Shown here piece after piece: positions 16,784 through 25,801 of a DNA stretch of 64,000 nucleotides. Both the position numbers and the translations under genes were made by a program. This stretch comes from JAUVKT01 sp036350795 (lineage in GTDB: Bacteria > Bacteroidota > Bacteroidia > Bacteroidales > VadinHA17), in assembly GCA_036350795.1 (NCBI GenBank), contig JAZBNV010000017.1, forward strand, positions 1 through 64,000. Direction: 5' to 3'. The notes beneath the pieces were generated by a model. That model worked only from the letters and a program-made list of their open reading frames with translations. It searched no databases and had not been told where the DNA came from. Each line of letters starts with the position of its first letter. The first letter of the stretch is position 1.

Positions 16784-19180
16784 ATGAAAAAACTTAATAC
16801 AATGGCAGTGCTTTTTATGGTACTCCTAAGCTCACTTGGTGCACAGGATAAAAAGGGAATTATCAAAGGCCGGGTTCTTAATGCGGCCAATAATGAAGGT
16901 GTTCCTTTCTCAACAGTAGTTATTATTGGCACAACAACCGGTGCAATGACTGACTTTGACGGTAACTTTACATTTACAGGTATTGAACCCGGTTATTTAC
17001 AGCTTAAAGCTTCATCTGTTGGCTTTGAACCGGCAGTATCAGCCGAATTTCTTCTTACAAGGGATAACTCACCCAATATTGAAATAGCCCTTACTGAATC
17101 GGTAGTTGGAATTGATGATGTGGTAGTGAAGGCTTCACCCTTCAGAAAGAAACTTGAGTCGCCGCTTTCTGTAAGGATAATTGGTATACAGGAAATTGAG
17201 AAGAACCCCGGAGGAAACCGTGACATCTCTAAGGTTATACAATCATTTCCCGGTGTAGCCTCAACACCTGCATTCAGGAATGATGTAATAGTAAGGGGAG
17301 GAGGTCCGAATGAGAACAGGTTTTACCTTGATGAAATAGAAATACCCTACCTAAATCATTTTTCCACCCAGGGAGCCTCGGGAGGGCCTGTTGGGATAAT
17401 AAATGTTGATTTTGTACAGGAACTTAATTTTTATTCAGGAGCATTCCCTGCATCTACCGGCAATGCCCTGAGCTCGGTTTTGCGCTTCAGGCAGATAGAT
17501 GGTAATTCAGAGAAAATGAAATACAGGGCAACAATAGGTGCCTCCGATCTGGGTCTGACAATTGACGGGCCAACAGGCAAAAACTCATCCCTGATTATGT
17601 CGGTGCGCAGGTCTTACCTGCAATTTCTTTTTTCTGCAATTGGTCTGCCTTTTCTTCCTACCTACAATGACTTTCAGTTTAAGCATAAAACACGTTTTGG
17701 CAGTAAGGGTGAGCTTACGGTACTTGGTATAGGTGCCCTTGATGACTTTGAACTTAACAGGGAGGCAGATGACACTGAATACCAGAGGTATATACTTGAT
17801 TACATTCCGGTGCAGAAGCAATACAGCTATACATTTGGTATAAAATACAAGAATTTCAGGCAGGATGGCTATGATACATGGATACTTAGCAGATCATATT
17901 TAAATAATAAGCAGTACAAGTACCTTGGAAATACTGAAGTTGAATCGGATAAACTACTTGATTTTAAATCCGGAGAGGGTGAAAATAAGTTCAGATACGA
18001 GAGGGTACAGCAGTTTGACGGAGGACTTAAACTGGATTACGGGGCAGGATTCGAGAATGTTTTATACAGGAATGACTCTTTCCGAAGAATTTTCGTTGGC
18101 TCGGACGTATTTACCAGCCTGTCGGATCTCTCATTACGGACAAATAAGTATTCATTGTTCGGGCAGGTCTCAAAATCTTTTGCGCGCAACAGGTTGAGCC
18201 TGTCGGCCGGGTTGAGGATGGATGGAAGCACTTATTCTGAGGAAATGTCAAATCCTCTTCGCAATTTATCGCCAAGGGTTTCGGCCTCCTATTCATTTAC
18301 AGATAAAGTAAGTTTTAATTTTAATGCAGGTCGCTATCAGCAATTACCGCCTTATACTGTAATGGGTTATTCTGATAATAGTGGAAACCTTGTAAACAAG
18401 AACAACGGACTGAAATATATACAGAGCGATCACCTGGTTGCAGGTTTTGAATATATTCCCAACGAGAATATCCAGCTTACAGCAGAAGGCTTCTTTAAAT
18501 ATTACCGCGATTATCCTTTTTCAGTCAGCGACTCTGTACCGCTATCGAGTAAGAGTGCTGATTATGGAATATTCGGAGATGAGGAAGTAAGATCAATTGC
18601 AGATGGGCGCGCTTATGGAATAGAGTTGCTTGGAAGGATAAAAAACCTGGATGGTCTTAACCTGGTTTTTTCATACACCTGGGTGAGGAGTGAGTTTAAA
18701 GACCTGGATGAGAATTATATCCCTACTTCATGGGATAACAGGCACCTGTTTAACCTTACTGCAACCAGGAGTTTTAAAAAATACTGGGATGCAGGCCTGA
18801 AATGGAGATTTGTTGGCGGAGCACCTTATACACCGGCCGATATTGAATTGTCGTCGCTTAAAGCAGCCTGGGATCTTCAGGGCAGGGCTTACCTCGATTA
18901 TTCAAGGTATAACAGTGAAAGGCTGAAGTCCTTCCACCAGCTCGATATCAGGGTTGACAGGTCGTTCTACTTTAACAAGTGGTCGTTGATGTTGTATGTT
19001 GATATTCAAAATCTTTATAATTTCCAGGCCGATCAGCCGCCTATTATTGTTCGTGAAACAGATCCGGTAACTGGTGTGACACTTACCGACCCGACAGATC
19101 CTGACAGATACGTGTTGAAAAGTATAAGTGGTACAGGGGGAACAGTATTACCAACAATTGGAGTAATAATTGAGTTTTAA
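16784..19180 (+). CDS. TonB-dependent outer-membrane receptor with carboxypeptidase-regulatory-like domain
   Basis: 798 residues. It has a signal peptide (MKKLNTMAVLFMVLLSSLGAQ), then a CarboxypepD_reg-like beta-sandwich (about 26-110, GRVLNAANNEGVPFSTVVI... GAMTDFDGNFTF). A plug domain (about 115-230, DISKVIQSFPGVAS and VRGGGPNENRFYLDEIEI) and a 22-strand-type barrel ending in Phe (GVIIEF) follow. It imports a ligand across the outer membrane using TonB energy; the substrate is not deducible. The partner is the small lipoprotein gene 5 nt downstream, not a SusD, so it is not a classical Sus pair. Confidence 0.92.
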   Translation: MKKLNTMAVLFMVLLSSLGAQDKKGIIKGRVLNAANNEGVPFSTVVIIGTTTGAMTDFDGNFTFTGIEPGYLQLKASSVGFEPAVSAEFLLTRDNSPNIEIALTESVVGIDDVVVKASPFRKKLESPLSVRIIGIQEIEKNPGGNRDISKVIQSFPGVASTPAFRNDVIVRGGGPNENRFYLDEIEIPYLNHFSTQGASGGPVGIINVDFVQELNFYSGAFPASTGNALSSVLRFRQIDGNSEKMKYRATIGASDLGLTIDGPTGKNSSLIMSVRRSYLQFLFSAIGLPFLPTYNDFQFKHKTRFGSKGELTVLGIGALDDFELNREADDTEYQRYILDYIPVQKQYSYTFGIKYKNFRQDGYDTWILSRSYLNNKQYKYLGNTEVESDKLLDFKSGEGENKFRYERVQQFDGGLKLDYGAGFENVLYRNDSFRRIFVGSDVFTSLSDLSLRTNKYSLFGQVSKSFARNRLSLSAGLRMDGSTYSEEMSNPLRNLSPRVSASYSFTDKVSFNFNAGRYQQLPPYTVMGYSDNSGNLVNKNNGLKYIQSDHLVAGFEYIPNENIQLTAEGFFKYYRDYPFSVSDSVPLSSKSADYGIFGDEEVRSIADGRAYGIELLGRIKNLDGLNLVFSYTWVRSEFKDLDENYIPTSWDNRHLFNLTATRSFKKYWDAGLKWRFVGGAPYTPADIELSSLKAAWDLQGRAYLDYSRYNSERLKSFHQLDIRVDRSFYFNKWSLMLYVDIQNLYNFQADQPPIIVRETDPVTGVTLTDPTDPDRYVLKSISGTGGTVLPTIGVIIEF

Positions 19181-19185
19181 AATTT

Positions 19186-19941
19186 ATGCTAATGATGAAA
19201 TATATAGCTATTACTATTCTTGCAGTCCTCATTACTGGCTGCAGCCTTAATCAATCAGAATCAGGCAGGCTGGCAGGTGAAGAAGTTTTCTATTTCAGTG
19301 TTAATGACCAGGGAGAAGGTCCCTGGATTACACTTGAATTCCAGAGAGGAGATTCATTTTATTATCCGCTTATGGCCATCTGGCTTGAGGATCTGGAGGG
19401 TAATTATATTCAAACATTATATGTTGCGAAATCGGTTGCAACATCAGTTTTCCGTTTTGGGAATGTTAAAGACAACAAGTGGGAACCCGGAATAAGAAGA
19501 TATCCGCAGACCCTGCCATACTGGGCACATAAAAGAGGTGTAAAGGCTGCCGATGGCCTTTATATGCCCGACCCGGATAAGCCGATAGCAGATGCATATA
19601 CCGGAGCAACTCCTCTTACCGGCTTTGTTATGTCTGCAAGGGCCGACAGACAGGTTGAGTCGTCGGTGAGGATTATGCTTGAGGTAAACCAGAACTGGGA
19701 CTGGAACGAGTACTGGACAAATGATCTTTATCCTGACGATAAATTCTATAAACTATCATGTCAGCCGGCAGTAGTATACCAGGCAGTTCTTGATCCGGCA
19801 TTATCAGGTGGTGAAGTTCTGATGAAAGCGATCGGACACAGTCATCATTCGGGTGCAAGCGGTGAACTGTTTCCTGATCTCAGTACACTGACTTCAGCTC
19901 TGACTATTGCTGACAGCATTATCGTCAGGTTTGGACGATAA
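19186..19941 (+). CDS. Lipoprotein paired with a TonB receptor, function unknown
   Basis: 251 residues. The lipoprotein signal is MLMMKYIAITILAVLITGCS (Cys19); three close in-frame ATGs (19186, 19192, 19195) leave the start uncertain by a few residues. The mature part is rich in Trp and Tyr, with PWITLEFQRGDSFYYPLMAIW near the N-terminus and a C-terminal AIGHSHHSGASGEL motif that could bind metal. I recall no firm family; the pattern is reminiscent of DUF2271-type periplasmic proteins that accompany TonB receptors. It lies 5 nt downstream of the receptor gene, so it is probably the receptor's surface or periplasmic partner. Confidence 0.65.
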   Translation: MLMMKYIAITILAVLITGCSLNQSESGRLAGEEVFYFSVNDQGEGPWITLEFQRGDSFYYPLMAIWLEDLEGNYIQTLYVAKSVATSVFRFGNVKDNKWEPGIRRYPQTLPYWAHKRGVKAADGLYMPDPDKPIADAYTGATPLTGFVMSARADRQVESSVRIMLEVNQNWDWNEYWTNDLYPDDKFYKLSCQPAVVYQAVLDPALSGGEVLMKAIGHSHHSGASGELFPDLSTLTSALTIADSIIVRFGR

Positions 19942-19970
19942 TAAGCGGGAAGAATAATACTGACTGAGAT

Positions 19971-20336
19971 TTACCTGCCGTTATCAACGAGAATTTTACG
20001 GACAATCTTCCGGTGATCTTCGAGCTCTATGGTAATAAGGTATATACCTTTTTCAGTAGTTTTGAACTCTATTTCCTTACTAAATACAGGGTAGCTCAGG
20101 CGCAGGCGGGTAATCTCCTGCCCTATAATATTAGTCATTCGAACATATATAAAGGGAGTATCCGAAGAGATAGTGAAATTATTACTTAAAACAGGGACAG
20201 GATAGATTTTTATAAGCGGCTCTTCTTTCTCAATGCTTTTAAGTTGCTGATCAGAAGATTTTTTCAAAGTTAAGTCCTGGCCTGAAACGTAAGAAGATAC
20301 TACAACAAATACTAAAAAAAGCAGAATTCTTCTCAT
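19971..20336 (-). CDS. Stand-alone type IX secretion C-terminal sorting domain protein
   Basis: 121 residues consisting of a signal peptide (MRRILLFLVFVVVSSYVSGQ), a ~20-residue linker and a T9SS type A-like sorting domain. The domain shows IKIYPVPVLSNNFTISS, the middle strand YVRMTNIIGQEITRLRL and the terminal KGIYLITIELEDHRKIVRKI with a basic end. Normally this domain is the tail of a large cargo protein; here there is no cargo. No frameshifted cargo ORF is visible upstream. It may be a remnant, an adaptor, or a small protein using the same fold. Confidence 0.75.
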   Translation of the reverse strand: MRRILLFLVFVVVSSYVSGQDLTLKKSSDQQLKSIEKEEPLIKIYPVPVLSNNFTISSDTPFIYVRMTNIIGQEITRLRLSYPVFSKEIEFKTTEKGIYLITIELEDHRKIVRKILVDNGR

Positions 20337-20366
20337 AAATTCACATTTACATTAACTCTATATACG

Positions 20367-20374
20367 CAAATATC
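20367..20374 (-). promoter_or_regulatory. Near-consensus -7 box for the stand-alone sorting-domain gene
   Basis: Minus strand GATATTTG matches seven of eight positions of TAnnTTTG, 31 nt upstream of the ATG at 20336. No clear -33 element. Confidence 0.3.
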
Positions 20375-20524
20375 GTGCAAAAAGATACCTTTTCCATCTT
20401 TTATCTGCTCTTTAACAAAACTTTAGCATTATTGTATCATTGCGTTTTACCCCGGTCTTCAGGAAAGGGATGAAGCTATGGGGCATAACAATTTTTCTAA
20501 ATCTCACAAAATGATTAATTTCGC

Positions 20525-21787
20525 ATGGATGTAGAAAACCCTATGAGAGATTTACAGAGTATAAAACAACGATTTGGAATAATCGGGAATTATGTTGGCC
20601 TTAACCGGGCTATGGATATTGCAGTACAGGTTGCCCCAACCGATCTTTCTGTGCTTATTACCGGTGAGAGTGGTTCGGGTAAGGAAATATTTCCAAAAAT
20701 TATTCATAGTCACAGTACCAGGAAACACGGGCAGTATATTGCCGTTAACTGCGGAGCCATTCCTGAAGGAACAATTGATTCTGAATTATTCGGTCATGAG
20801 AAGGGATCTTTTACGGGAGCCACTGATAGCCGGAAAGGCTATTTTGAGGTAGCCAACGGGGGGACAATATTTCTTGACGAAGTTGCAGAGCTTCCCCTGG
20901 CAACCCAGGTGAGGTTATTGCGTGTGCTTGAAACCGGCGAATTTATAAGGGTTGGTTCGTCTAAGATGCAGAAAGTGGATGTAAGGGTTATAACTGCGAC
21001 CAATGTGGATATACTTAAAGCTATCCATGAGGGCCGTTTCAGGGAAGATCTTTTTTACAGGTTAAATACTGTTCCGGTAATAATACCACCACTTCGCGAA
21101 AGAGGAGAAGACATTCTCTTGCTTTTCAGAAAATTTGCAAGCGATTTTGCAGAAAAGTACAGGATGCCTGCAGTTAAGCTTACCGAAGATGCAAGGGAGA
21201 TACTTTTAGCGTATTCGTGGCCGGGGAATATAAGGCAGTTGAAGAATATTACCGAACAAATATCAATAATTGAAGGTTCGCGGGAAATAGATTCCCCGAT
21301 GCTGCAGGGATATCTGCCGGATTATTCAGCAGCAAAGTTGCCTGCATTAATAAGCCGTAAGGAAGAGGCCTCCTTTTCATCTGAAAGAGAGATCCTTTAT
21401 AAAATACTATTCGATATGAAGAAGGACATGAATGATCTTAAAAAGATTGTTATGGATCTTCTTCGCGAAAACCCCGAAGGTCTGAAATTATCGGAAGAGG
21501 AAACAAGTGTTATTCAGAGCCTGTATAGCGAGCATGAAAGCCAGGTGTCGAAAGAGCTGGCACGAACCCAGGCGCCTGTTTCCATCCCCAGGCCCGGGGA
21601 AGACTCCAATATCCAGGATACTGAAGAAATAGTTGAAGAATCGCTATCACTAGTGGATAAGGAGATTGAACTAATAAAGAAAGCTCTTGAGAAATACAGT
21701 GGCAAGCGTAAACTTGCTGCTGATGAACTTGGCATTTCTGAACGTACACTATACCGGAAAATTAAGGAATATGGGATCGACCTTTAA
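20525..21787 (+). CDS. Sigma-54-dependent transcriptional activator without receiver domain
   Basis: 420 residues. The AAA+ sigma-54 activation domain occupies about 15-250, with Walker A GESGSGKE, the sigma-54 contact loop FGHEKGSFTGAT (GSFTGA), Walker B GGTIFLDEVAEL and the arginine-finger region REDLFYRLNTVPVIIPPLRERGEDI. A ~130-residue linker follows, then a Fis-type helix-turn-helix (KRKLAADELGISERTLYRKIKEYG). There is no receiver, GAF or PAS domain, so control must come from the linker, partner proteins or amount. The lptE ATG lies within its last codons. A second in-frame ATG at 20543 is a possible start. In other Bacteroidota, as I recall, a similar activator precedes lptE and secG. 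Confidence 0.92.
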   Translation: MDVENPMRDLQSIKQRFGIIGNYVGLNRAMDIAVQVAPTDLSVLITGESGSGKEIFPKIIHSHSTRKHGQYIAVNCGAIPEGTIDSELFGHEKGSFTGATDSRKGYFEVANGGTIFLDEVAELPLATQVRLLRVLETGEFIRVGSSKMQKVDVRVITATNVDILKAIHEGRFREDLFYRLNTVPVIIPPLRERGEDILLLFRKFASDFAEKYRMPAVKLTEDAREILLAYSWPGNIRQLKNITEQISIIEGSREIDSPMLQGYLPDYSAAKLPALISRKEEASFSSEREILYKILFDMKKDMNDLKKIVMDLLRENPEGLKLSEEETSVIQSLYSEHESQVSKELARTQAPVSIPRPGEDSNIQDTEEIVEESLSLVDKEIELIKKALEKYSGKRKLAADELGISERTLYRKIKEYGIDL

Positions 21788-22313
21788 AAATATTATTTCA
21801 TCCTTAGCGGGAGGCCCGGTTTTTATCCCGGTATTTCTTGTCCTGATGTCACTCTCTGCATGCTCGGTTAAATATACCTTCTCCGGTGCAAGCATATCGC
21901 CCGAGGTAAAAACAATAAGTATACAGTATTTCCAGAATCGTGCCAGGCTGGTTCAGCCAACTCTGAGCCAGTATATCACCGACGAGCTCCAGGATATGTG
22001 CAGGGCACAGACAAACCTGGAATTTGTGAGCGACATAGGAGATGTTAGTTTCGAGGGTGAGATCACAGACTACGATACCAGGCCCCTTACCGTATCAGGG
22101 AATGCCCAGGCAGCTATGAACAGGTTTACCATTTCTGTTAAAGTGAAATTTACAAATTCGGTGGAGCCCGACTATAGCTATGAACAGACCTTTTCAAGGT
22201 ATGAGGATTATTCGGGGGATAAGCAACTCAGTGATGTGGAAGATGAGCTTGTTGAGAAGATTGTAGAACAGTTACTTGAAGATATATTTAACAGGGCCTT
22301 TGTTAACTGGTAA
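21771..22313 (+). CDS. lptE: LPS-assembly lipoprotein LptE
   Basis: 180 residues, starting at ATG 21771 inside the last codons of the sigma-54 activator (17-nt overlap). This start gives a clean lipoprotein signal ending in SLSACS (Cys31). The mature protein starts KYTFSGASISPEVKTISIQYFQNRA, the typical Bacteroidota LptE N-terminus, and has the expected alpha/beta pattern ending in VEQLLEDIFNRAF. LptE plugs LptD at the outer membrane for LPS insertion. The symbol rests on the sequence pattern and gene order; Bacteroidota LptE is divergent from the E. coli protein. Confidence 0.87.
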   Translation: MGSTFKNIISSLAGGPVFIPVFLVLMSLSACSVKYTFSGASISPEVKTISIQYFQNRARLVQPTLSQYITDELQDMCRAQTNLEFVSDIGDVSFEGEITDYDTRPLTVSGNAQAAMNRFTISVKVKFTNSVEPDYSYEQTFSRYEDYSGDKQLSDVEDELVEKIVEQLLEDIFNRAFVNW

Positions 22314-22315
22314 AT

Positions 22316-23251
22316 ATGAACAGGAATGATCTGTTACATATGGTAAAATCCGGGAACTGGGACAGTACCGTAAATATTGATGCTCTTGAAGAGCTTATTT
22401 CCCTCTATCCCTGGTTCCAGTCTGCCTATACCTTAAAACTCGATGCCTATTACCTGTCTGACAGTATTATTTTCGACGAAGAGTTAAAAAAGAATGCTGT
22501 ATATGTGGCAAACCGTGAGGTTTTATATTATGTGCTGAAGAACTCAGGGAAAAACCAGGCAGGTGAGATAAGATATAAAGAAAATGTAAGCGAAGAGAAA
22601 GAGCAGATGGAGAGCGCTGTCCCTGCTGCAGTTAAGCAGGATGATGGTCTGCGTTCGCGCGAAGAGCTTGTTGCTGAAATTGAAGCACGACTTGCCGAGA
22701 TAAGGGGAGATGCTCCAGCCGTGATTACTCCCGAAAACCCGGACGCAGAAAGTGAGCAGCAGGCAGTGAAGAAGAATGCGGGAGGAGAAAAAGACAGGGA
22801 AGATGGAATTAGGGATCATGACATAAATGATATCTTATTGCTCGATGATGATATTGCTACAGAGCCCCGGTTTCCTGCCGGGGATGACCCCGCTCAGAAT
22901 GGCAGGGAGCCGGATGTAGTTGATGTGTCCCCTCAGGCTGATGGTGAATTACTTGAGATTGATGAAACGCAGAATGATTCTTCTGCCAGCGAGCTGGTTA
23001 ACAGGTTTATCGAGTTAAATCCCAGGATTGAACCCCTGAGAGAGCCGCTCAGGGATGATCAGGAAAATATCGCAGAAAAGGTTGATGACAGAACACCCGG
23101 CATTATCTCAGAAACACTGGCAAAGATTTATATAAACCAGAAGTACTATACAAAAGCTATTATGGTATATGAGAAATTAAGTTTGAAATTTCCGGAAAAA
23201 AGTAGTTACTTTGCGACTCAAATTGAGAATATTAAAGAATTAATGTCATAA
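22316..23251 (+). CDS. Acidic TPR-containing protein
   Basis: 311 residues beginning two bases after the lptE stop. The first ~100 residues (LVKSGNWDSTVNIDALEELISLYPWFQSAYTLKLDAY region) form a helical repeat. The middle (about 110-240) is low-complexity and strongly acidic. The last ~50 residues (ETLAKIYINQKYYTKAIMVYEKLSLKFPEKSSYFATQI) are a tetratricopeptide repeat. It is cytosolic, with no signal or membrane helix. Its constant position between lptE and secG suggests a role near envelope assembly, but none is established. Confidence 0.78.
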   Translation: MNRNDLLHMVKSGNWDSTVNIDALEELISLYPWFQSAYTLKLDAYYLSDSIIFDEELKKNAVYVANREVLYYVLKNSGKNQAGEIRYKENVSEEKEQMESAVPAAVKQDDGLRSREELVAEIEARLAEIRGDAPAVITPENPDAESEQQAVKKNAGGEKDREDGIRDHDINDILLLDDDIATEPRFPAGDDPAQNGREPDVVDVSPQADGELLEIDETQNDSSASELVNRFIELNPRIEPLREPLRDDQENIAEKVDDRTPGIISETLAKIYINQKYYTKAIMVYEKLSLKFPEKSSYFATQIENIKELMS

Positions 23252-23261
23252 ATAAGAGAAG

Positions 23262-23615
23262 ATGGGAATTTACGTATTTGTATCGGTCCTGATAATTGTA
23301 GCCTGTTTCTTACAGATTCTTATAGTACTTGTACAGAATTCAAAAGGAGGAGGGCTGGCCGCTAATTTTACATCAACAGGTCAGACCATGGGAGTTCGCA
23401 AGACAGCAGATTTCCTTGAGAAGGCAACATGGACCCTTGCTGTTGCAATCCTGGTTTTAAGTATTGCTGCCACAGCAACTATTCCAAGATCCGGAGGAGA
23501 ACAGGAGTCAAGAATCCAGGAACGGATTCAGAATGTGGTGGATCCAACTGCAATACCTACCCTGCCAACATCAATACCTGATCAGAACCCTGACCAGGAT
23601 GGTGGTTTGGAATAG
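23262..23615 (+). CDS. secG: Protein translocase subunit SecG
   Basis: 117-residue SecG with two membrane helices (about 3-22 and 52-72) separated by the diagnostic loop LVQNSKGGGLAANFTSTGQTMGVRKTADFLEK. It is the auxiliary subunit of the SecYEG channel. The C-terminal ~40 residues are a Pro/Gln-rich tail. It is the last gene of the activator-lptE-TPR-secG run, and a strong terminator follows. Confidence 0.95.
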   Translation: MGIYVFVSVLIIVACFLQILIVLVQNSKGGGLAANFTSTGQTMGVRKTADFLEKATWTLAVAILVLSIAATATIPRSGGEQESRIQERIQNVVDPTAIPTLPTSIPDQNPDQDGGLE

Positions 23616-23637
23616 GATGTTATAGAAGATGTTTTAT

Positions 23638-23670
23638 AATGTCAGTTTGTCATCAAACTGACATTTTTTT
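23638..23670 (+). terminator. Rho-independent terminator after secG
   Basis: Perfect 11-bp stem AATGTCAGTTT (23638-23648) / AAACTGACATT (23655-23665) with a 6-nt loop GTCATC, followed by TTTTTT. It separates the secG transcript from groES-groEL. Confidence 0.9.
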
Positions 23671-23714
23671 GTCAAAATTGCATCAAAACCTGCTTAATTA
23701 TTCTTCTTTCTGGT

Positions 23715-23731
23715 TTGGCATAAATTCTGTT
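23715..23731 (+). promoter_or_regulatory. Candidate sigma-54-like -24/-12 element before groES
   Basis: TTGGCATAAATTCTGTT has the invariant GG of the -24 element, then ten bases, then a G at the -12 position (consensus GG-N10-GC, here GT). It lies about 49 nt upstream of the groES ATG. The match is imperfect, and no CIRCE (HrcA) inverted repeat was found in this leader. Confidence 0.3.
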
Positions 23732-23779
23732 AAAGAGCTATGTCGGTAAAACTAATGTATAACTAACACATAATTAGAG

Positions 23780-24058
23780 ATGGCAGATTTAAAAGGAAAG
23801 ATACTCGCTGGTAAGGTACTTGTAAAACCAGCAGAGGCTGAAGAAAAAACCCAGAGTGGAATAATTATTCCGGATAGTGCAAAAGAAAAACCTCAGCAGG
23901 GTACCGTAGCCCTGGTTGGCACAAGAAAAAAGGATGAGGAAATGGAAGTTAAAGTCGGCGATGTTGTCCTTTACGGAAAATATGGCGGACAGGAATTGAG
24001 CATTGATGGCGAAGACTACCTTTTAATGTCGCAAAGCGATATTCTCTACATTATTTAA
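23780..24058 (+). CDS. groES: Co-chaperonin GroES
   Basis: 92-residue GroES that caps the GroEL ring. The strand pattern GKILAGKVLVKPAEAEEKTQSGIIIPDSAKEKPQQG includes the mobile loop (about 15-33), and GDVVLYGKYGGQELSIDGEDYLLMSQSDILYI is the conserved C-terminal half. It begins the two-gene groES-groEL operon, 27 nt before groEL. Confidence 0.97.
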   Translation: MADLKGKILAGKVLVKPAEAEEKTQSGIIIPDSAKEKPQQGTVALVGTRKKDEEMEVKVGDVVLYGKYGGQELSIDGEDYLLMSQSDILYII

Positions 24059-24085
24059 CAGATAATAATTTAAATAAATAAAAAA

Positions 24086-25720
24086 ATGGCAAAAGAAATC
24101 AAATTTGATATCGAAGCTCGTAATCTCCTCAAAGTAGGTGTTGATAAGCTTGCTGATACGGTAAAGGTAACCCTTGGACCCAGGGGACGTAATGTTGTTC
24201 TTGAGAAGAAGTTCGGTGCACCACAGATCACAAAAGATGGTGTAACAGTTGCAAAGGAAATTGAACTGTCAGATCCATTCGAAAATATGGGTGCCCAGAT
24301 GGTAAAGGAAGTTGCATCCAAAACGGGTGATGATGCCGGCGACGGAACAACAACAGCTACTCTGCTGGCGCAGGCTATTATTAATGTAGGTCTTAAAAAC
24401 GTTACTGCCGGTGCAAACCCGATGGAACTTAAGCGTGGTATTGATAAAGGTGTTGAAGCTGTAGTGGCTTCAATAGCAAAGCAGGCCAAGGTTGTTGGTG
24501 ACGATCTTGAAAAAATTGAGCAGGTTGCCCGCATTTCAGCCAATAATGATGATGCAATAGGTAAACTTATTGCCGAAGCAATGAGTAAGGTAAAGAAAGA
24601 GGGTGTAATTACCGTTGAAGAAGCCAAAGGTACTGAAACAACTGTAGAGATTGTTGAAGGTATGCAGTTTGACCGTGGTTATATATCTCCTTATTTTGTA
24701 ACCGATGCCGAGAAGATGGAAGCTGATCTCGAGAATCCCTATATTCTTATTCACGATAAGAAGATCGCCACAATGAAAGATCTTTTGCCTGTGCTGGAAT
24801 CAACAGCTCAGACCGGAAGACCTCTTATGATTATTGCTGAAGATGTTGAGGGAGAGGCTCTTGCAACACTAGTTGTAAACCGCCTTCGTGGATCGCTTAA
24901 GGTGGCTGCAGTTAAAGCTCCCGGATTTGGTGACAGAAGAAAAGAAATGCTTGAGGACATCGCAATTCTTACAGGCGGAACAGTTATTTCAGAGGAAAAA
25001 GGACTTAAGCTCGAGCATACAACTCTGGAAATGCTGGGACAGGCCGAGAAAGTAACTGTTGATAAAGAAAATACTACTATAGTAAATGGTTCTGGCGATT
25101 CAGAAGGTATAAGTGCAAGAGTTAAGCAGATTAAACAACAGATTGAGACCACTACTTCTGATTATGACAGGGAGAAGCTTCAGGAACGCCTGGCCAAGCT
25201 TGCAGGTGGTGTTGCAGTACTTTATATTGGTGCAGCATCTGAGGTTGAAATGAAAGAGAAGAAAGACCGTGTTGATGATGCATTGAGTGCCACCAGGGCA
25301 GCAATAGAAGAAGGTATTGTTCCCGGAGGAGGAGTTGCCTATATCAGGGCCATTGATGCGCTCTCAAAAATTAAGGGAGAGAATGATGATCAGAATACAG
25401 GTATAGAAATTGTAAAGAGGGCAATCGAAGAGCCTCTTCGCCAGATTGTAATAAATTCGGGCAAAGAAGGTGCGGTGGTTGCTCAGGTAGTTAAGGAAGG
25501 TAAGAATGATTTTGGCTATAATGCAAGGCTCGACAAGTTCGAAAACCTGTATGAATCAGGTGTTATTGATCCTGCAAAAGTTACCAGGATTGCTCTTGAG
25601 AACGCTGCTTCAATTGCGGGTATGTTCCTGACAACTGAAGCTGTGGTTGTTGAGGAAAAAGTGGATGAACCTCCTATGAACCCTGCAGCAATGGGTGGCG
25701 GAATGCCTGGAATGATGTAG
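24086..25720 (+). CDS. groEL: Chaperonin GroEL
   Basis: 544-residue group I chaperonin. ATP-binding motifs TLGPRGRNV and DDAGDGTTTAT, the apical GFGDRRKEMLEDIAILTGG and the C-terminal Gly/Met tail GGGMPGMM are all present. It forms the cytosolic folding chamber with GroES. It is a single copy in this window and is followed by a strong terminator. Confidence 0.98.
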   Translation: MAKEIKFDIEARNLLKVGVDKLADTVKVTLGPRGRNVVLEKKFGAPQITKDGVTVAKEIELSDPFENMGAQMVKEVASKTGDDAGDGTTTATLLAQAIINVGLKNVTAGANPMELKRGIDKGVEAVVASIAKQAKVVGDDLEKIEQVARISANNDDAIGKLIAEAMSKVKKEGVITVEEAKGTETTVEIVEGMQFDRGYISPYFVTDAEKMEADLENPYILIHDKKIATMKDLLPVLESTAQTGRPLMIIAEDVEGEALATLVVNRLRGSLKVAAVKAPGFGDRRKEMLEDIAILTGGTVISEEKGLKLEHTTLEMLGQAEKVTVDKENTTIVNGSGDSEGISARVKQIKQQIETTTSDYDREKLQERLAKLAGGVAVLYIGAASEVEMKEKKDRVDDALSATRAAIEEGIVPGGGVAYIRAIDALSKIKGENDDQNTGIEIVKRAIEEPLRQIVINSGKEGAVVAQVVKEGKNDFGYNARLDKFENLYESGVIDPAKVTRIALENAASIAGMFLTTEAVVVEEKVDEPPMNPAAMGGGMPGMM

Positions 25721-25765
25721 TATAATGCAAATCAGGACGAATTAAATACTAATTTCACTAATAGA

Positions 25766-25797
25766 AGAGGGGTGCTTATTTTTAGCACCTCTTTTTT
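25766..25797 (+). terminator. Rho-independent terminator after groEL
   Basis: Stem AGAGGGGTGCT / AGCACCTCTTT (with G-U pairs), loop TATTTTT, then a T-run (TTTTTT) about 45 nt beyond the groEL stop. Confidence 0.85.
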
Positions 25798-25801
25798 ATT
25801 C

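Noticed and set aside
21687..21770. Longer N-terminus for LptE
   Set aside because: The added residues are the shadow of the activator's C-terminus; ATG 21771 gives a proper lipoprotein signal.
23671..23779. CIRCE (HrcA) operator before groES
   Set aside because: No TTAGCACTC-N9-GAGTGCTAA-like inverted repeat is present.
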